From the NCBI GenBank assembly GCA_963678675.1, contig OY783198.1, forward strand, positions 7,011,001-7,075,000: 64,000 bases of DNA, read 5' to 3'. The translations under genes were made by a program, and so were the position numbers. The stretch is from Xiphydria camelus (lineage: Eukaryota > Arthropoda > Insecta > Hymenoptera > Xiphydriidae). Shown here in pieces: positions 11,085-21,302 of this stretch. The stretch's first letter is position 1, and each line of letters starts with the position of its first letter. A model generated the notes under the pieces. The model saw only the letters and a program-made list of their open reading frames with translations. It did no database searches and was not told the origin of the DNA.

Positions 11085-12285
11085 TAGATAACACGATAAT
11101 CTTGATTGATGTTTTACTCCAAAACGTAAAAAAGTAACGTCAATAATGCAGCATCGCCGCTATAATTTCATCCAAACTGAAGCTTCTCTCTTCACTATAT
11201 AATAAAGCTGATTTAGTGTATTCGGAGAAATGCTATAAAAACATAAGGCGATGCTATAAATATTTCGGATTTCCATTCACTCTTGTAGTGCCTGCCGCGT
11301 TGTACCTCATATCTGCTAGTGCAATAATGTCCGAGCGGATACGGCTCCGTTCTACTGGCACAGTGAACCAGCGCGCGTAAACCCGAATGCGATACTTTCT
11401 CGGCTCGTCATTTTTCCTTTTTCATAATATAATGGCAATAATGACGACGGTAGGGGGAAACTGTTAGTGCCTTAAATCTGTTCGTCTATTTTATAGAGTT
11501 TTTTTTCGAAAATATTATATATTGGAATATTATAACAGAATTCGAACACATGATAAATATTAGTTTTATCTAAATTTTATTGTATCTATCGATAGAATAC
11601 TTGTTTAAATTGATTCGATATTAATTAATGAGAAGAAATTTTCTCTCAGTGTATTTGGATTGAAATCTAGCTCACCATTTGAGAGATCGATACTAAAGTT
11701 AAATAAAATAAAAATCACTAAAGTGTACTTGCTCGCCTTAGCGTAGATGTTTACTTATGCATTTATATAGTACTTCAAATCGACTCACGTGAGATCACCA
11801 ATCGGAAGCTAGTCGCGGTGTAAAATCGAAAAAAACTGTAACGCAAGTCGGCGAGTCTGGTTGACTTTCTATAACTAGCGAATAGAAACGCGAGCGACGC
11901 GACGGCGGCGTCGCGTGCCTCAGGTCAATTCCACGTGTCTGCTTTAATCGTTTCCCTTTGAAACGACGGGCTTGATGATGCATATCTAATTAGACCGCGT
12001 AATTAAAGTGGGAGAATGATCAATACGCCCGCATATAGATCTCATCCAAATATAGTAAAATCGATTTCGGAGAAATTAACGAAAGTTGTTAGAAATTTCT
12101 CGCACTCGAAGGAGTACCACCTATACCTGTAAGTTTGATATAAAATCCTATCAATATGGAAAGCATACAAGATCATCATTTTTAGAAATAATTATTATTC
12201 TATGTTCGTCTCTTTGAAAAAATGATTCATTTTATCAGATATTAACGCGGATATACCTACAAGGTGATGCGCTTTATAATTCGCA
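11085..12285. other. No gene seen
   Basis: A solo CTCTCAGTGTA end lies near 11643-11653 with no visible partner. The rest is mixed AT-rich DNA with a CpG-rich patch at 11880-11960. Confidence 0.4.
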
Positions 12286-12521
12286 CTCCGGCGAGAAGAG
12301 TGACACAACTCAAAAAATGCCCATTTTGAGATTATGTCAGTTATAAATACGTTTGGTGTATCCCCGCGTACTGAAAAACGTCACATCTCTAACTCGTAGT
12401 TATATCCGCCAGGGGGCAGTGGTGTCAGTTTTATTTTTAGGCTAGTTTATATTCTTTATGGCAAAAACAGTGTCACTAGTGTTCTGTACTTTTTGAGTTA
12501 TGTTACTGTTCTTGCCGAGGT
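12286..12521. mobile_element. MITE with GTGACACAACTCAAAA ends
   Basis: The left end GGCGAGAAGAGTGACACAAC pairs with the right end GTTATGTTACTGTTCTTGCC, an imperfect terminal inverted repeat of about 33 bp. Its CA(C/T)AACTCAAAA block is shared with the elements at 4113-4381 and 62481-62713. It contains the CTCF-like site at 12406-12420. Confidence 0.6.
12406..12420 (+). promoter_or_regulatory. CTCF-consensus-like site
   Basis: CCGCCAGGGGGCAGT fits the core CTCF consensus (CC.S.AGRKGGCR). It sits inside a MITE, so it could be a transposon-borne site. Recognition is by motif only. Confidence 0.35.
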
Positions 12522-14185
12522 GCGATATGTCGCGATAATTTGATTTGGCGGTTGCCCTTCCACAGGCGCTGCATTATCCACTCCAGCTGCGCCCAATGGA
12601 AGGCAACCACGCGAAACCCCTTTACTGCGAAGTACATAATTATAAAGCGTTATACCTTGTATATCTATCAATTATATGTTGTACGACTTCCAATACATAC
12701 CTATATGCATTAGATTCGAATATCGACACATCAATATAAATTGCTTACATCAGAATTTTTATAATAGCGATCCTCTCTCCTTTTTGCTCTCTCTCTCTTT
12801 TTTTTTCACTTTTTCATATTTTGCGTTAATGAGGTGGATATATATACCTACGCGTCTATAAAGGTATACGTATTACGGTCCTGCGCTGAAAAAAATTGTA
12901 CTTTATTCGAATAATAGCGGTGCCGGCGGGATAGGCACAATTCCGCCGAGACGAGTCGCCGTGGGTATTCTATCGCGTTGTTAAAAAGCGCGCGCGCGCG
13001 AGTTATTGGTCTCGTTCTCGGGGCTAGAATTCTGCCGCAGCCTCGCACCGAGCGAAAGCGACCCTCCAAACCCCGAACCGTGGATCGGACGCGTTTTCTG
13101 CTAACGACTGCAACCCCTAAAATGTTGCGCGCTGACAAGACACTCCGTCTTCGCCTGGTACAGGTATCACACCTCTCGTTATCTCTCACTCTGCTTTTCT
13201 CGTAGATTTCAAGATCCGAGGTTTCAAAGATCTCAATTATCCTTTGCATATAATCCGCGCCTTTCGATGCCTTCAAGGACGAGAGGTTTTATAATTTGTA
13301 TCTAACGCTCCGTGGCCCGTACTGTTCTGCGATGGTCACATATGGGTCAAATGGACCCAACCGATTTTTATATAATAGCCACATAAACAACATCCGTCCA
13401 ATTTAGACTGACAAATTATGAAAGATTCTTCATGGAAAAAAGGGAACTGCACGAATTACAGTTTAACTAGGATTAGACTATAGAAGGTGTACAGAATTGC
13501 ACAGCAATTGGGTCTTGTACTTGGTGAACCGATAGAAATTTTTATGCAAACAGATATGTATTATATCCAGTTGAACTAGTATTTCATATAGTTGTAAAAA
13601 CTCAATAGAAATGTGGCCTCTGTACAAATTCTTGAAAATGAGCTCGAATCTCATTATGTATTGCTGGATAAGGCAGTAAAAAAAAGCTGGTTTCTTTATT
13701 CACGTGTTCAAATATCGCAGAACATCTAATTACCGTATCTACGTCAGAAATGAAATGAAGACATATTCAAACACGATCGTACACGTAAATATGTAGATAC
13801 GTGATAAAATGAGCTGCTTCACTAAAAGTGTCATAATTTCTTTGTTTTTTGAGTTTACTTAATAAAGTCAACGGATAATTCTCACAAGATATGGTACTTT
13901 AAAGCAATAAATACTTCTAGAGTGCACGTTTCAACAGCGACTTTTTCCGAAGTCCGAAAAAAGTTCGTAGTACGAGTTTTAAGAAGAAGCTATTTATTGC
14001 GAGACCTGACGAGGGTCTAATAATGATTGTAAACAAAAAGTATAGTCAACTTCAAAATTAAAGCCTGGATCAAGTGGACCCTTAGTGACCACAAAGAATT
14101 ATTATATATAATCACACTATTCGAAACGAATACAAAGGATTATTAATCATACTGTTCGAAACGAATGGCTTTGCTTCTTTAAATA
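12522..14185. other. No gene seen
   Basis: Bases 12850-13280 are CpG-rich with a GCGCGCGCGC run near 12990. An antisense frame of 142 codons there overlaps a plus-strand frame and is not supported. The remainder is AT-rich and featureless. Confidence 0.45.
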
Positions 14186-14684
14186 CAGAGTGAGGCAGTG
14201 AAACGGCATGATTTTAAAAAATTGCAAAAAATAGAGATTTAAAAAAAGTTGTTTTATTTTAGCATAAATCAGGTCTACATTAGTAGAAATTTACTTTAAA
14301 GACTTCGGACTCGAGGTAACCCCAAAGGAAAAAGTCTAGAGCTTTCAAATCTGGTGAACGTGCAGGCCATGGAATATCGCTATTTCTGTTGATGAGACGA
14401 CCAGGAAAAGCGAGTCAAAGCAAATCCATCGAAACATTGGCAGTACGGCTTCTTGCACCATCTTGCTAAGAAGAGTGTTTCATTATCAGGATCATATTCA
14501 TCGATTCCAGGCAGACCAAAAGTTACCAACATGTTAGCATAGCGTTCAGAGTTTACAGCAATAACAGCCTTTACAGCAAATGCGCGCTGCTTCCATGGCT
14601 ACTAATATTTTCACCTATATAGACGACAAAGGTCCAGTCCTCCACTCTGAAACTGAAATCGTGCCGTTTCACTGCCTCACCTTG
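14186..14684. mobile_element. 499-bp TA-flanked element with transposase fragment inside
   Basis: The ends are CAGAGTGAGGCAGTGAAACG and CGTTTCACTGCCTCACCTTG, flanked by TA at 14184-14185 and 14685-14686. The terminal repeat is about 27 bp. It looks like an internal-deletion derivative of an IS630-Tc1-mariner element that kept part of its transposase. Confidence 0.8.
14286..14574 (-). pseudogene. IS630-Tc1-mariner transposase C-terminal remnant
   Basis: Minus-strand translation shows VNSERYANML, a degraded middle part, then DIPWPARSPDLKALDFFLWG and YLESEVFKVNF. The WP.RSPDL..LDFFLWG block is the well-known C-terminal signature of this transposase superfamily and contains the third acidic catalytic position. 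Frameshifts and a stop before the block make it non-functional. The N-terminal DNA-binding region is gone. Confidence 0.8.
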
Positions 14685-15895
14685 TACAATGTTTAGCTGC
14701 TTTATTGCACGTCGACTATAGAGCTTCACTGAACCATTCCAAACAATCAGAGAGAATGTTGGTAGCCTGTTTAATTAAATTCTCAAATGAAATTATTAAT
14801 GAGAAATCAGGATTTGTGTGCTGTGTGTATATTCCTGTTACTTTCTTGTTCCATTCCCAACCTTTCTTCCTCGTACGATATAAATCGACGCGAATGGATT
14901 TCTAGCCATCCGAGGTCGATGCGTTAAAAGTCACTTTCCTGCGAGACGTAAAGAAAGGGGCGGTGGAAAGTGTACCGGAGAAATTTCGTTTTAAGTACTA
15001 ATAATGAGAGTGTTCCCCATCACCGTAAACATTTTTTGTACGTCCTCTACTCCTATACAATTTTTGCTGTGCTATTCAGGTCCCATGTCATGCTCGATCT
15101 TCGTGCAAGCAATTTTTTACGAATTTTAACAGCCTACACTAATTGAATCCTCGAATTAAGAGTTGCCGGTAATTTTCCATTTATATCTCCTCGTCACTTG
15201 CTTCCTGCTCCTCTAATCTCTCTTTATTGCACGCCGGACGTTGCCGCGCGCGAATTTCCAACGCGTCAAAGTGAGTCCGTCCGACGAGTCGTGCGGCGTA
15301 GGAAGAGACGGCGGAAAGCGCGGCGGAGAAAGGCGGCGGTCGGGTTAATCCAATCAAATGAGGGCTTTTGTTTTAAGTACTGGTAACGAGTGTTTATTTT
15401 AAAATCCTCTGGACTAATTGACCGCAAGCTCCTGCGAACTCTTGCCCTTCCCTCCGCACCCCGTTTCGTTCTCCTATGAAACGCGAGGTGGCCGCGCCAG
15501 AGGCGAAACCGGTGCAGCAGGGGGGGGGGGGCGAAAATAAATAAGCCCTCGCGCGCGCGAGATCCAGCAGCAAAATAGGAAAGCGGGTTTGCTTATTTAA
15601 TAATACCTCCTCGTATATGCTGCCGCCACCGCCGCCGCCGTCGGTCGAACCTCACGGGTCGGTCCGTCGCGTCGTACAGAAACACCTGACGCGACGTGCA
15701 AACCGTATAGGTGGTCAACGACTAATCACGTTAACGTGCCTTTTTCCAGCCCTGACGATTCTTCGAGCGGAAATCCGTCAGAACGTTTCACTCGAAATTC
15801 ACACGTCGAGGAGCTGTACATACCTACAAATTGCATAGGTTGTTTAGTTAGGAAATTACGGCGAGAGACGTGCTCCAGTTGGCTCTTTCTCGGAA
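14685..15895. other. GC-rich, no gene seen; 12-G run
   Basis: A run of 12 G lies at 15520-15531. CCG/GCC triplets occur around 15620-15645. Short frames on both strands reflect composition. Confidence 0.4.
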
Positions 15896-16110
15896 TCATC
15901 GTCGTCCTCATCTTCATCTTAATCTTTTACTTCTTCTTCGTCGTCTTCTTTATCTTCTTCTTCCTCTTCATCATCCTTTTCTTCTCCTTCTTCCTTTTCA
16001 TCATCCTCTTCATCTTCTTCTTCCTCTACATCATCTTCTTCATCTTCTTCTTCCTCTTCATCATCCTCTTCATCTTCTTCTAACTCTTCATCGTCCTCAT
16101 CTTCTTCTTC
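15896..16110. repeat. TTC/TCA trinucleotide tract (acidic frame on the minus strand)
   Basis: A long imperfect run of TTC, TCA and TCC triplets. On the minus strand it translates to a Glu/Asp stretch of about 70 residues inside a 91-codon frame (16194-15919). On the plus strand it reads as Phe/Leu/Ile. The acidic frame has no recognisable domain on either side, so I treat it as a simple repeat. A coding exon cannot be excluded. Confidence 0.6.
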
Positions 16111-17541
16111 CTCAGCATCTGTTTCTTCAGCTTCAGTAGCAAACGGTGCCAATCGGAATTTAAATCGAGTATGGCACCTCACCCCGAATCGCATTTCTTT
16201 ATCGAAATGAATCGATCCTTTCTTCTTCCTCGATAGTGCAAAAATGCTTCTTTAGTTTGTCTTTTTTTTCCGGATAAAAAACTGAACTCGCTCCAAATGT
16301 CCGCGCATTCCATATTCGCTGTACTTCGAGCCCAGAGTGCAGATGACACTCGTCGCTACTTTAGAAACCTTCTTAGAAATTCCAGGGGTTTCTCCTTCGC
16401 GCAACAACGAATCCAAAGACAATTAGGCAACAATTAACATAATTCTCATTTTTATATTACCAGTCTTCTCGGTGGCATATTACATATTCGCAGCACGGCT
16501 CCGTTCGGCAACGCTTGTCCCTCCTCCCCCTTTCTCCTTTCTTTCCCCATGCATCCGCGAAGCTCGGACTTAATTTCGTTTAACCCGACTTTGAGACCCG
16601 TACACTCATTTCTTTCCTGTTTTGGGCCGTGGATTTCTCCCCGCGACGTGGTAATTCGTGTCCGTCGTGCGGAGAAAAATTAGGACGCCCCCCCCGCGCC
16701 TAGTGCCGCGCGCGCTCCTCCGCTGGCAGTCCAATTAAATTTCACCCTCCGCAAGAAAAACAGTCCGAGAGTGAGTTGTCCATGCGGAAGGATTCATTTC
16801 GTTGATGTCATTTCGTTCCTTTGAGCACTGACTTGAGGGGAGGTGAGTTGCTCAAATATAGCACAGCTGTGTACGATCCGATTATAATTTCTTCGTTACA
16901 ATGATTACGTCGGTCCGAACTGTCGTCTGATAATAGCGATTCGACGCCGTTTCGTTTATCGAACCTTCGCGCTACCACCATTGTCATCGGTGGAAGTGTC
17001 GAGTCAGTGGGGGAAGATGGGGTGAAGCGGAAGAAATTCAGGGCCCTCGGCAATTGCTTAAGCATTGCCCGGCGTGATAATCGAGGGCATATTCGTCACT
17101 CCGATTACACCCTTTTTCTCTAATGTGGTTAAGGGGAGGTTCTCTAAGATTCGGACGAAACTAAAGCAAAGTTTGAAAATTTTTTGTGGGATAATGAAAA
17201 GGCATACGAACTTCCGGTTTTGATGGTTTTATTTGTTCATTATTCGAAAATGCTCGGAAATTTTTATTACGAGGAAATTCAATATGGCGGCTCCACCATA
17301 ACCATGTAGATATAGGTATAGGGTCAACGGACGCCCTGCGTCACCTCACTGAACTGCGTCTCAACGTTCGCCTGGCCTTAGACCTGGTCCCCTGTTCGGG
17401 GGTTACGAGCGCAGCGAGCAGGAGGCGGAGCCCCCTAGTCTAGAATAATATTTGCAGTGAATACATTTCAGGTTATATAATCAAATCGTCCTGGTACTGT
17501 ATTTTAAAAAATGTGTTCTCTGACTAAGCAGTTTTTGCGAG
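16111..17541. other. No gene seen; compact GC hairpin at 17389-17435
   Basis: Bases 16490-16760 are CpG-rich. At 17389-17435 CCCCTGTTCGGGGG is followed by GAGCGCAGCGAGC and GGAGCCCCC, giving alternative GC stems. The origin is unknown. Confidence 0.4.
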
Positions 17542-17550
17542 TATATAAAA
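17542..17550 (+). promoter_or_regulatory. Possible TATA box for the small secreted peptide gene
   Basis: TATATAAAA lies about 420 bp upstream of the peptide ATG. If used, a 5' UTR exon could run to an AAG/GTACCT donor near 17616 and splice to TTGCCAG at about 17928, 44 bp before the ATG. A nearer alternative is TATATAA at 17886-17892. Both are inferred from motifs. Confidence 0.25.
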
Positions 17551-17971
17551 ACCGGCTACAGCATGAAAACTGAGAATTCTACAATCAACTGATCCTGCAT
17601 TGGCGAAAATAAAAAGGTACCTAAAACTATGAAAGAATATCTGAAATAAATATTTTTGAAAACACGTACTCATGACGCCTAAGCCATAGCAATTTATATG
17701 TTTCATGAGAAAATATATAATTTAATTATAATATTATACATTATGCAATGTACATAAGTTCATATTTAATTTAAGCGTTTCAAATTTTCGTGTAAAGCTA
17801 TGAAGTTCGCGCACGCGCGCGACCAATGACTATAATCCATTCTACATTTCTATTCCTGATTTTAAATCATAAAAATATGTAATTCTATATAACTATTATT
17901 AATTTACCGTATAAACGTTTCTTGCCAGGATAGTCATCGTTGTAGTGCCCGGAAGATTACACACTCTCAAA

Positions 17972-18133
17972 ATGAAGTTTCTGGTAATGTTGCTAGTACT
18001 TTTGATATCTGCTGTAATGGTATCTGCGGAGGGTTGTAACCCCAATCCCTGTCCGCCTAACCGTAAATGCATACCAGTCAGAGTGGGTAAGCCAATGTGT
18101 GTACCGTGGAGGGATCGGCCACATTTGAGATAA
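17972..18133 (+). CDS. Small secreted cysteine-containing peptide, 53 residues
   Basis: The chosen ATG has a strong context (CAAAATG) and starts a classic signal peptide (MKFLVMLLVLLISAVMVSA), with predicted cleavage after VSA. An upstream in-frame ATG at 17945 would bury the signal and is rejected. The mature part has about 34 residues with four cysteines at positions 22, 27, 33 and 43 (C-x4-C-x5-C-x9-C), several prolines and a basic tail ending RDRPHLR. The pattern CNPNPC..NRKC.....GKPMC resembles the short cysteine hairpin of follistatin-N or Kazal-linked modules, so a secreted binding or defence peptide is possible. A venom or salivary role is equally possible but unsupported. The next feature is a mariner remnant whose end supplies an AATAAA at 18300-18305. 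ATTAAA at 18177-18182 is a nearer alternative signal. Confidence 0.72.
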   Translation: MKFLVMLLVLLISAVMVSAEGCNPNPCPPNRKCIPVRVGKPMCVPWRDRPHLR

Positions 18134-18284
18134 CGCACACAACCCGATAAGAAGATATTGGATCGTCTGTCTTCAAATTAAAACCGATAAACTATCGCAA
18201 TGTTTAACATATCTTATTTGTCGTACATTGCGGAAATGTTGCACTAATGCCATGCCTTGTGTTCCACAAACTTTGCGAAGATTA

Positions 18285-18560
18285 TTAGGTGTACAAATTA
18301 ATAAAGTGCTTTTTTAAAATGAAAATCAGAGTTTATTATAAAAAAACAAAAACACATTAAAAGTCAAAATATTCCCCATTATTTCTGATGACTTTACTCC
18401 ACCTCACTGGCAACTGACGAGTTCCTTCGCGAAAGAAACTTGGCGGTTTTGACTCAATAAATTCATCGATGCTTTTTCGGACCTCGTCGACTGTTTTCAA
18501 GTGCTCATCAGCTAGGTGGTATTGAAGAGACCGAAATAGGTGGTAGTCTGATGGGGCGGC
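18285..18560 (-). mobile_element. Mariner element, 3' end fragment
   Basis: The terminal repeat TTAGGTGTACAAATTAATAA is preceded by TA and followed by the transposase C-terminus on the minus strand. The same TTAGGTGTACAA start is seen at 35186. The element is cut at 18560, where Harbinger-related sequence begins, so its 5' half is lost. Confidence 0.75.
18357..18560 (-). pseudogene. Mariner transposase C-terminal fragment
   Basis: The translation contains APSDYHLFRSLQYHLADEHL, then DEVRKSIDEFIESK, FFREGTRQLPVRW and NNGEYFDF, followed by a stop. This is the standard end of a mariner (DD34D) transposase; the D of APSDYH is the third catalytic aspartate. About 67 of roughly 345 residues remain, and the frame is open over this stretch. 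Confidence 0.85.
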
Positions 18561-19235
18561 ATATAATAATGACTAATTAAAAGTTTTAACATTATGATAA
18601 AAACGATTACCTACAGTAATTAGCATTGATCCCGAAGCAAGAAATCTTAAAGTCGGCAATAATTTTGTTACTGGCTGAATTGCTGCATTTCTTGGCGACC
18701 TCGAAGCAATGCGATGTCGTATTTGTCCCAATAATCTCTGACAGGTTTGTTTTTCCAAACGAAATCAAGTGAAGAATTCTACAACCATTGTATTCTTCGA
18801 AATAGTCAACTCTGGAATAGTTTTGTATTAGATATTGGTTATAAATTAGTAGGTATAGGTATCCTTTATTTACTTCCCGCGGGCACGTATTTTCCTAGGA
18901 TTTCTCATTCTTTGTAAGACGTCAATTTCATCATCAGATGATGATTTGACAACTGGTACATCAATCAACTCTATTTCACAACTAATAACAATTATTATGA
19001 TTCTGTCACACGGTTGTGATTCTGTCACGGAATAATAAAGACGCAAACAAAAAGTTAGATTATCCCGAGGATAGCTAGCTTATCCAGCGCTGAAACTGCC
19101 GGATAAGCTATCCCTGCATTTATTCCAAAGTTTATCCTATTCCAGACTTATACCATCGTGGTAAAACGCTTGCGTACAGGTTATTCTCAGTATAGCGCTA
19201 TACGGCGTTTATACCGTGTTGGTAAAACCGGCCCT
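18561..19235 (-). mobile_element. PIF/Harbinger remnant joined to the mariner fragment
   Basis: A Harbinger transposase N-terminal fragment (18607-18758) is followed, going upstream on the minus strand, by a terminal-repeat-like region. On that strand it starts near 19235 with AGGGCCGGTTTTACCAACAC and contains repeated GGATAAGCTA-like blocks. A GGGCCGGTTT start fits Harbinger ends. The other end is missing. Confidence 0.55.
18607..18758 (-). pseudogene. Harbinger-type transposase fragment
   Basis: Minus-strand reading gives CQRLLGQIRHRIASRSPRNA, then IQPVTKLLPTLRFLASGS and MLITVGN. The I.P..KLL.TLRFLA.GS...VG block is typical of the region before the catalytic core in PIF/Harbinger nucleases (HARBI1-like). 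The nuclease core itself is absent, so this is a relic. Confidence 0.75.
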
Positions 19236-20799
19236 CAGAGGTGTTAAATAACATAACAAAATCATAAGAGAACTCAAATTTTATTAAATGGTATTTTAGA
19301 GGAACAACTTTTTTAAACACAACTAATAATACATTTTATAAGACTTTACAATAAATGTTTAAAATGCCTTCCATTAACACCCTGTATATTTTAAACGGTG
19401 AGGCGTAGAAAAAATTTTCATTTATTAAATTTGTGCCACTTATTTCTGAATCACCCTGTATAGAAAATATATAGAATTTTTCCGCCCGGGTTACTGCGCG
19501 ACAGTCGTTAAAGACGTCACATATTTAGTCAACTGTACGGATAAAAGTAACTTCTATAATTTAAAGCGACGAGAGAACGCAGCCACGGGGCATCGACATT
19601 TTCCATCCGAGCCTGAAGAATCCTGCGGCGAGGAGCGGGGAGAGATCCAATCACTTAAGAAAATAAGCTTTACGCGCATTTTTTCTCACGCATATGCGTA
19701 ACGCGCTTATATTATGCGTACCTCGAACGCCCCCGTATAAACGCACCGCTCCTCCTTCGTCTCCATAACCCGCACACACTCTCGCAAAGTGGCATAAACT
19801 CTAGTTTATTGTATTACTTTAATACCGCTCGAGCGGCACTATGCCGAACGTACTATAGTATATTAGATTTTTTGATGCCGCGAAGAGACGAGGAACGAGG
19901 GGGTGCGGGACCCGTGTTATCCGCGGATGCTACATGTGCGCGGTAAAGGTATCGCGTGTGAACCGTAGCGCGAGGAAAGAGGCACCGCGAGCGGGAAAGA
20001 AAAGTGGAAGCCGGCTTTGCAAAATTGAGACAGATTTTTCCATATATGTATTTTCTGCTGTGTGCAATCGCACTGCAGCCGATATGTATTTTTCATCCCT
20101 CGTAATTTATCCCTGAAGCATGGCACTGAAATTGGTGAAAAAATAAAAGGAGAATATAGGATAGAGTTGCGAGTAAGGTCACATGTCGATCTCGTGGACT
20201 TGTAGAAATGATTTGGGAATTATATTACCCTCCCCCCCCTCCTCTTCAAAACATCGACGATGTATGATAGCACGAATTAATAAAATAGCTCCCTTTCCAA
20301 AGTAATCCTGTAACAACTTACGAATCACCAAAGATAATGAAAAAATTATGATAAAAAAGTAATGAAACCAATCAGGACCCCCTCCGCAACGGAATACTTG
20401 ATCCTGATTAGTCTATTGGCTAAGATGCGTATACGCAACTTTGCGAGTGAGTTAGAGAAAGGGGCCCCTGATCGCTTTATCGCGTAGTTTCCGACAAGGC
20501 GGAGAAAAGAGCGGCGTGGGGCGTCACTACACACTCATTGTTGTCAGCCGACGTATCGCGTGTTAACAGTTTGAAAACAATTGAACATCGAATTTCGCAA
20601 CTAGAGCGCACTCAATGATAAACGGAAAATCGGTAAAAATGTTTTCAGCTTAGATGACTGATTTAAAAATTTTGAATGATAAATAAAATCATCAACATGT
20701 AATGATTTTATAATTAATGTTTCGATAATATTTACATTTTCCCCAGAACAATTCGTTCGTGAAAGAAGTCATAAAAATCGTAAATAAACAAACTATGCG
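19236..20799. other. No gene seen; two CACCCTGTATA ends
   Basis: ACACCCTGTATA near 19379 and TCACCCTGTATA near 19452 look like the right ends of TA-target elements, but no partners were found. Bases 19560-20120 are CpG-rich, with opposed frames of about 60-70 codons that I do not support. Confidence 0.45.
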
Positions 20800-20912
20800 G
20801 TTTATTCACCGTTTCAGTCATTTTAACGAATCGGTGCAAACCGGATATTATGTTCGTAACATAGCATTCGATTTGCACCGATTTGTTAAAGTTATCGAAA
20901 CAGTGAATAATC
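20800..20912. repeat. 113-nt near-loopless hairpin
   Basis: The left arm TTATTCACCGTTTCAGTCAT and onwards pairs with the right arm ending CGAAACAGTGAATAATC. Arms are about 57 nt and about 80 percent complementary; both include CGGTGCAAA and its complement. It may be a minimal foldback element or a small-RNA precursor. Confidence 0.65.
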
Positions 20913-21302
20913 TATACAGTGTTTGCTGGCTGTAAGCCAACTCTAAGTACCGACTCGATCTCTGCCGGTATAAATGAAAAATTTATTCTGGTCTTTATCA
21001 ATCTATCATTAGAGAATAATCAATTTATATGGTGTAACTAAGCATAATTTTGGTTAAACCATACATATATTTATTGAGAAAATTCGATGTAAGAATTGAG
21101 GGGTGGAGGGGGCAGACATAAAGATACACGGGTTCTCGCTGCTCGCTTTACGCCGAGATGAACGAACATACCTACTACACGCTCACTGTATTGGTGTACG
21201 AAGCAGTACGGAGCGTTCCAGTGTGCGAGCCTTCGTACACACGTACATGATGTCCCGACCCGAGCAGAACCGCACAGTTACAGGGACCTTGAAATTTACC
21301 GT
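20913..21302. other. No gene seen
   Basis: AT-rich and then CpG-rich DNA up to the left end of the 2-kb transposon. The 127-codon frame starting at 21103 runs into the transposon end and is not credible. Confidence 0.45.

Noticed and set aside
12848..13276. 142-codon minus-strand frame
   Set aside because: Opposed by a plus-strand frame, Arg-rich by CpG content, no family resemblance.
15736..16083. 115-codon hydrophobic plus-strand frame resembling a membrane protein
   Set aside because: It is the plus-strand reading of the TTC/TCA repeat; Phe/Leu/Ile content is forced by the triplets.
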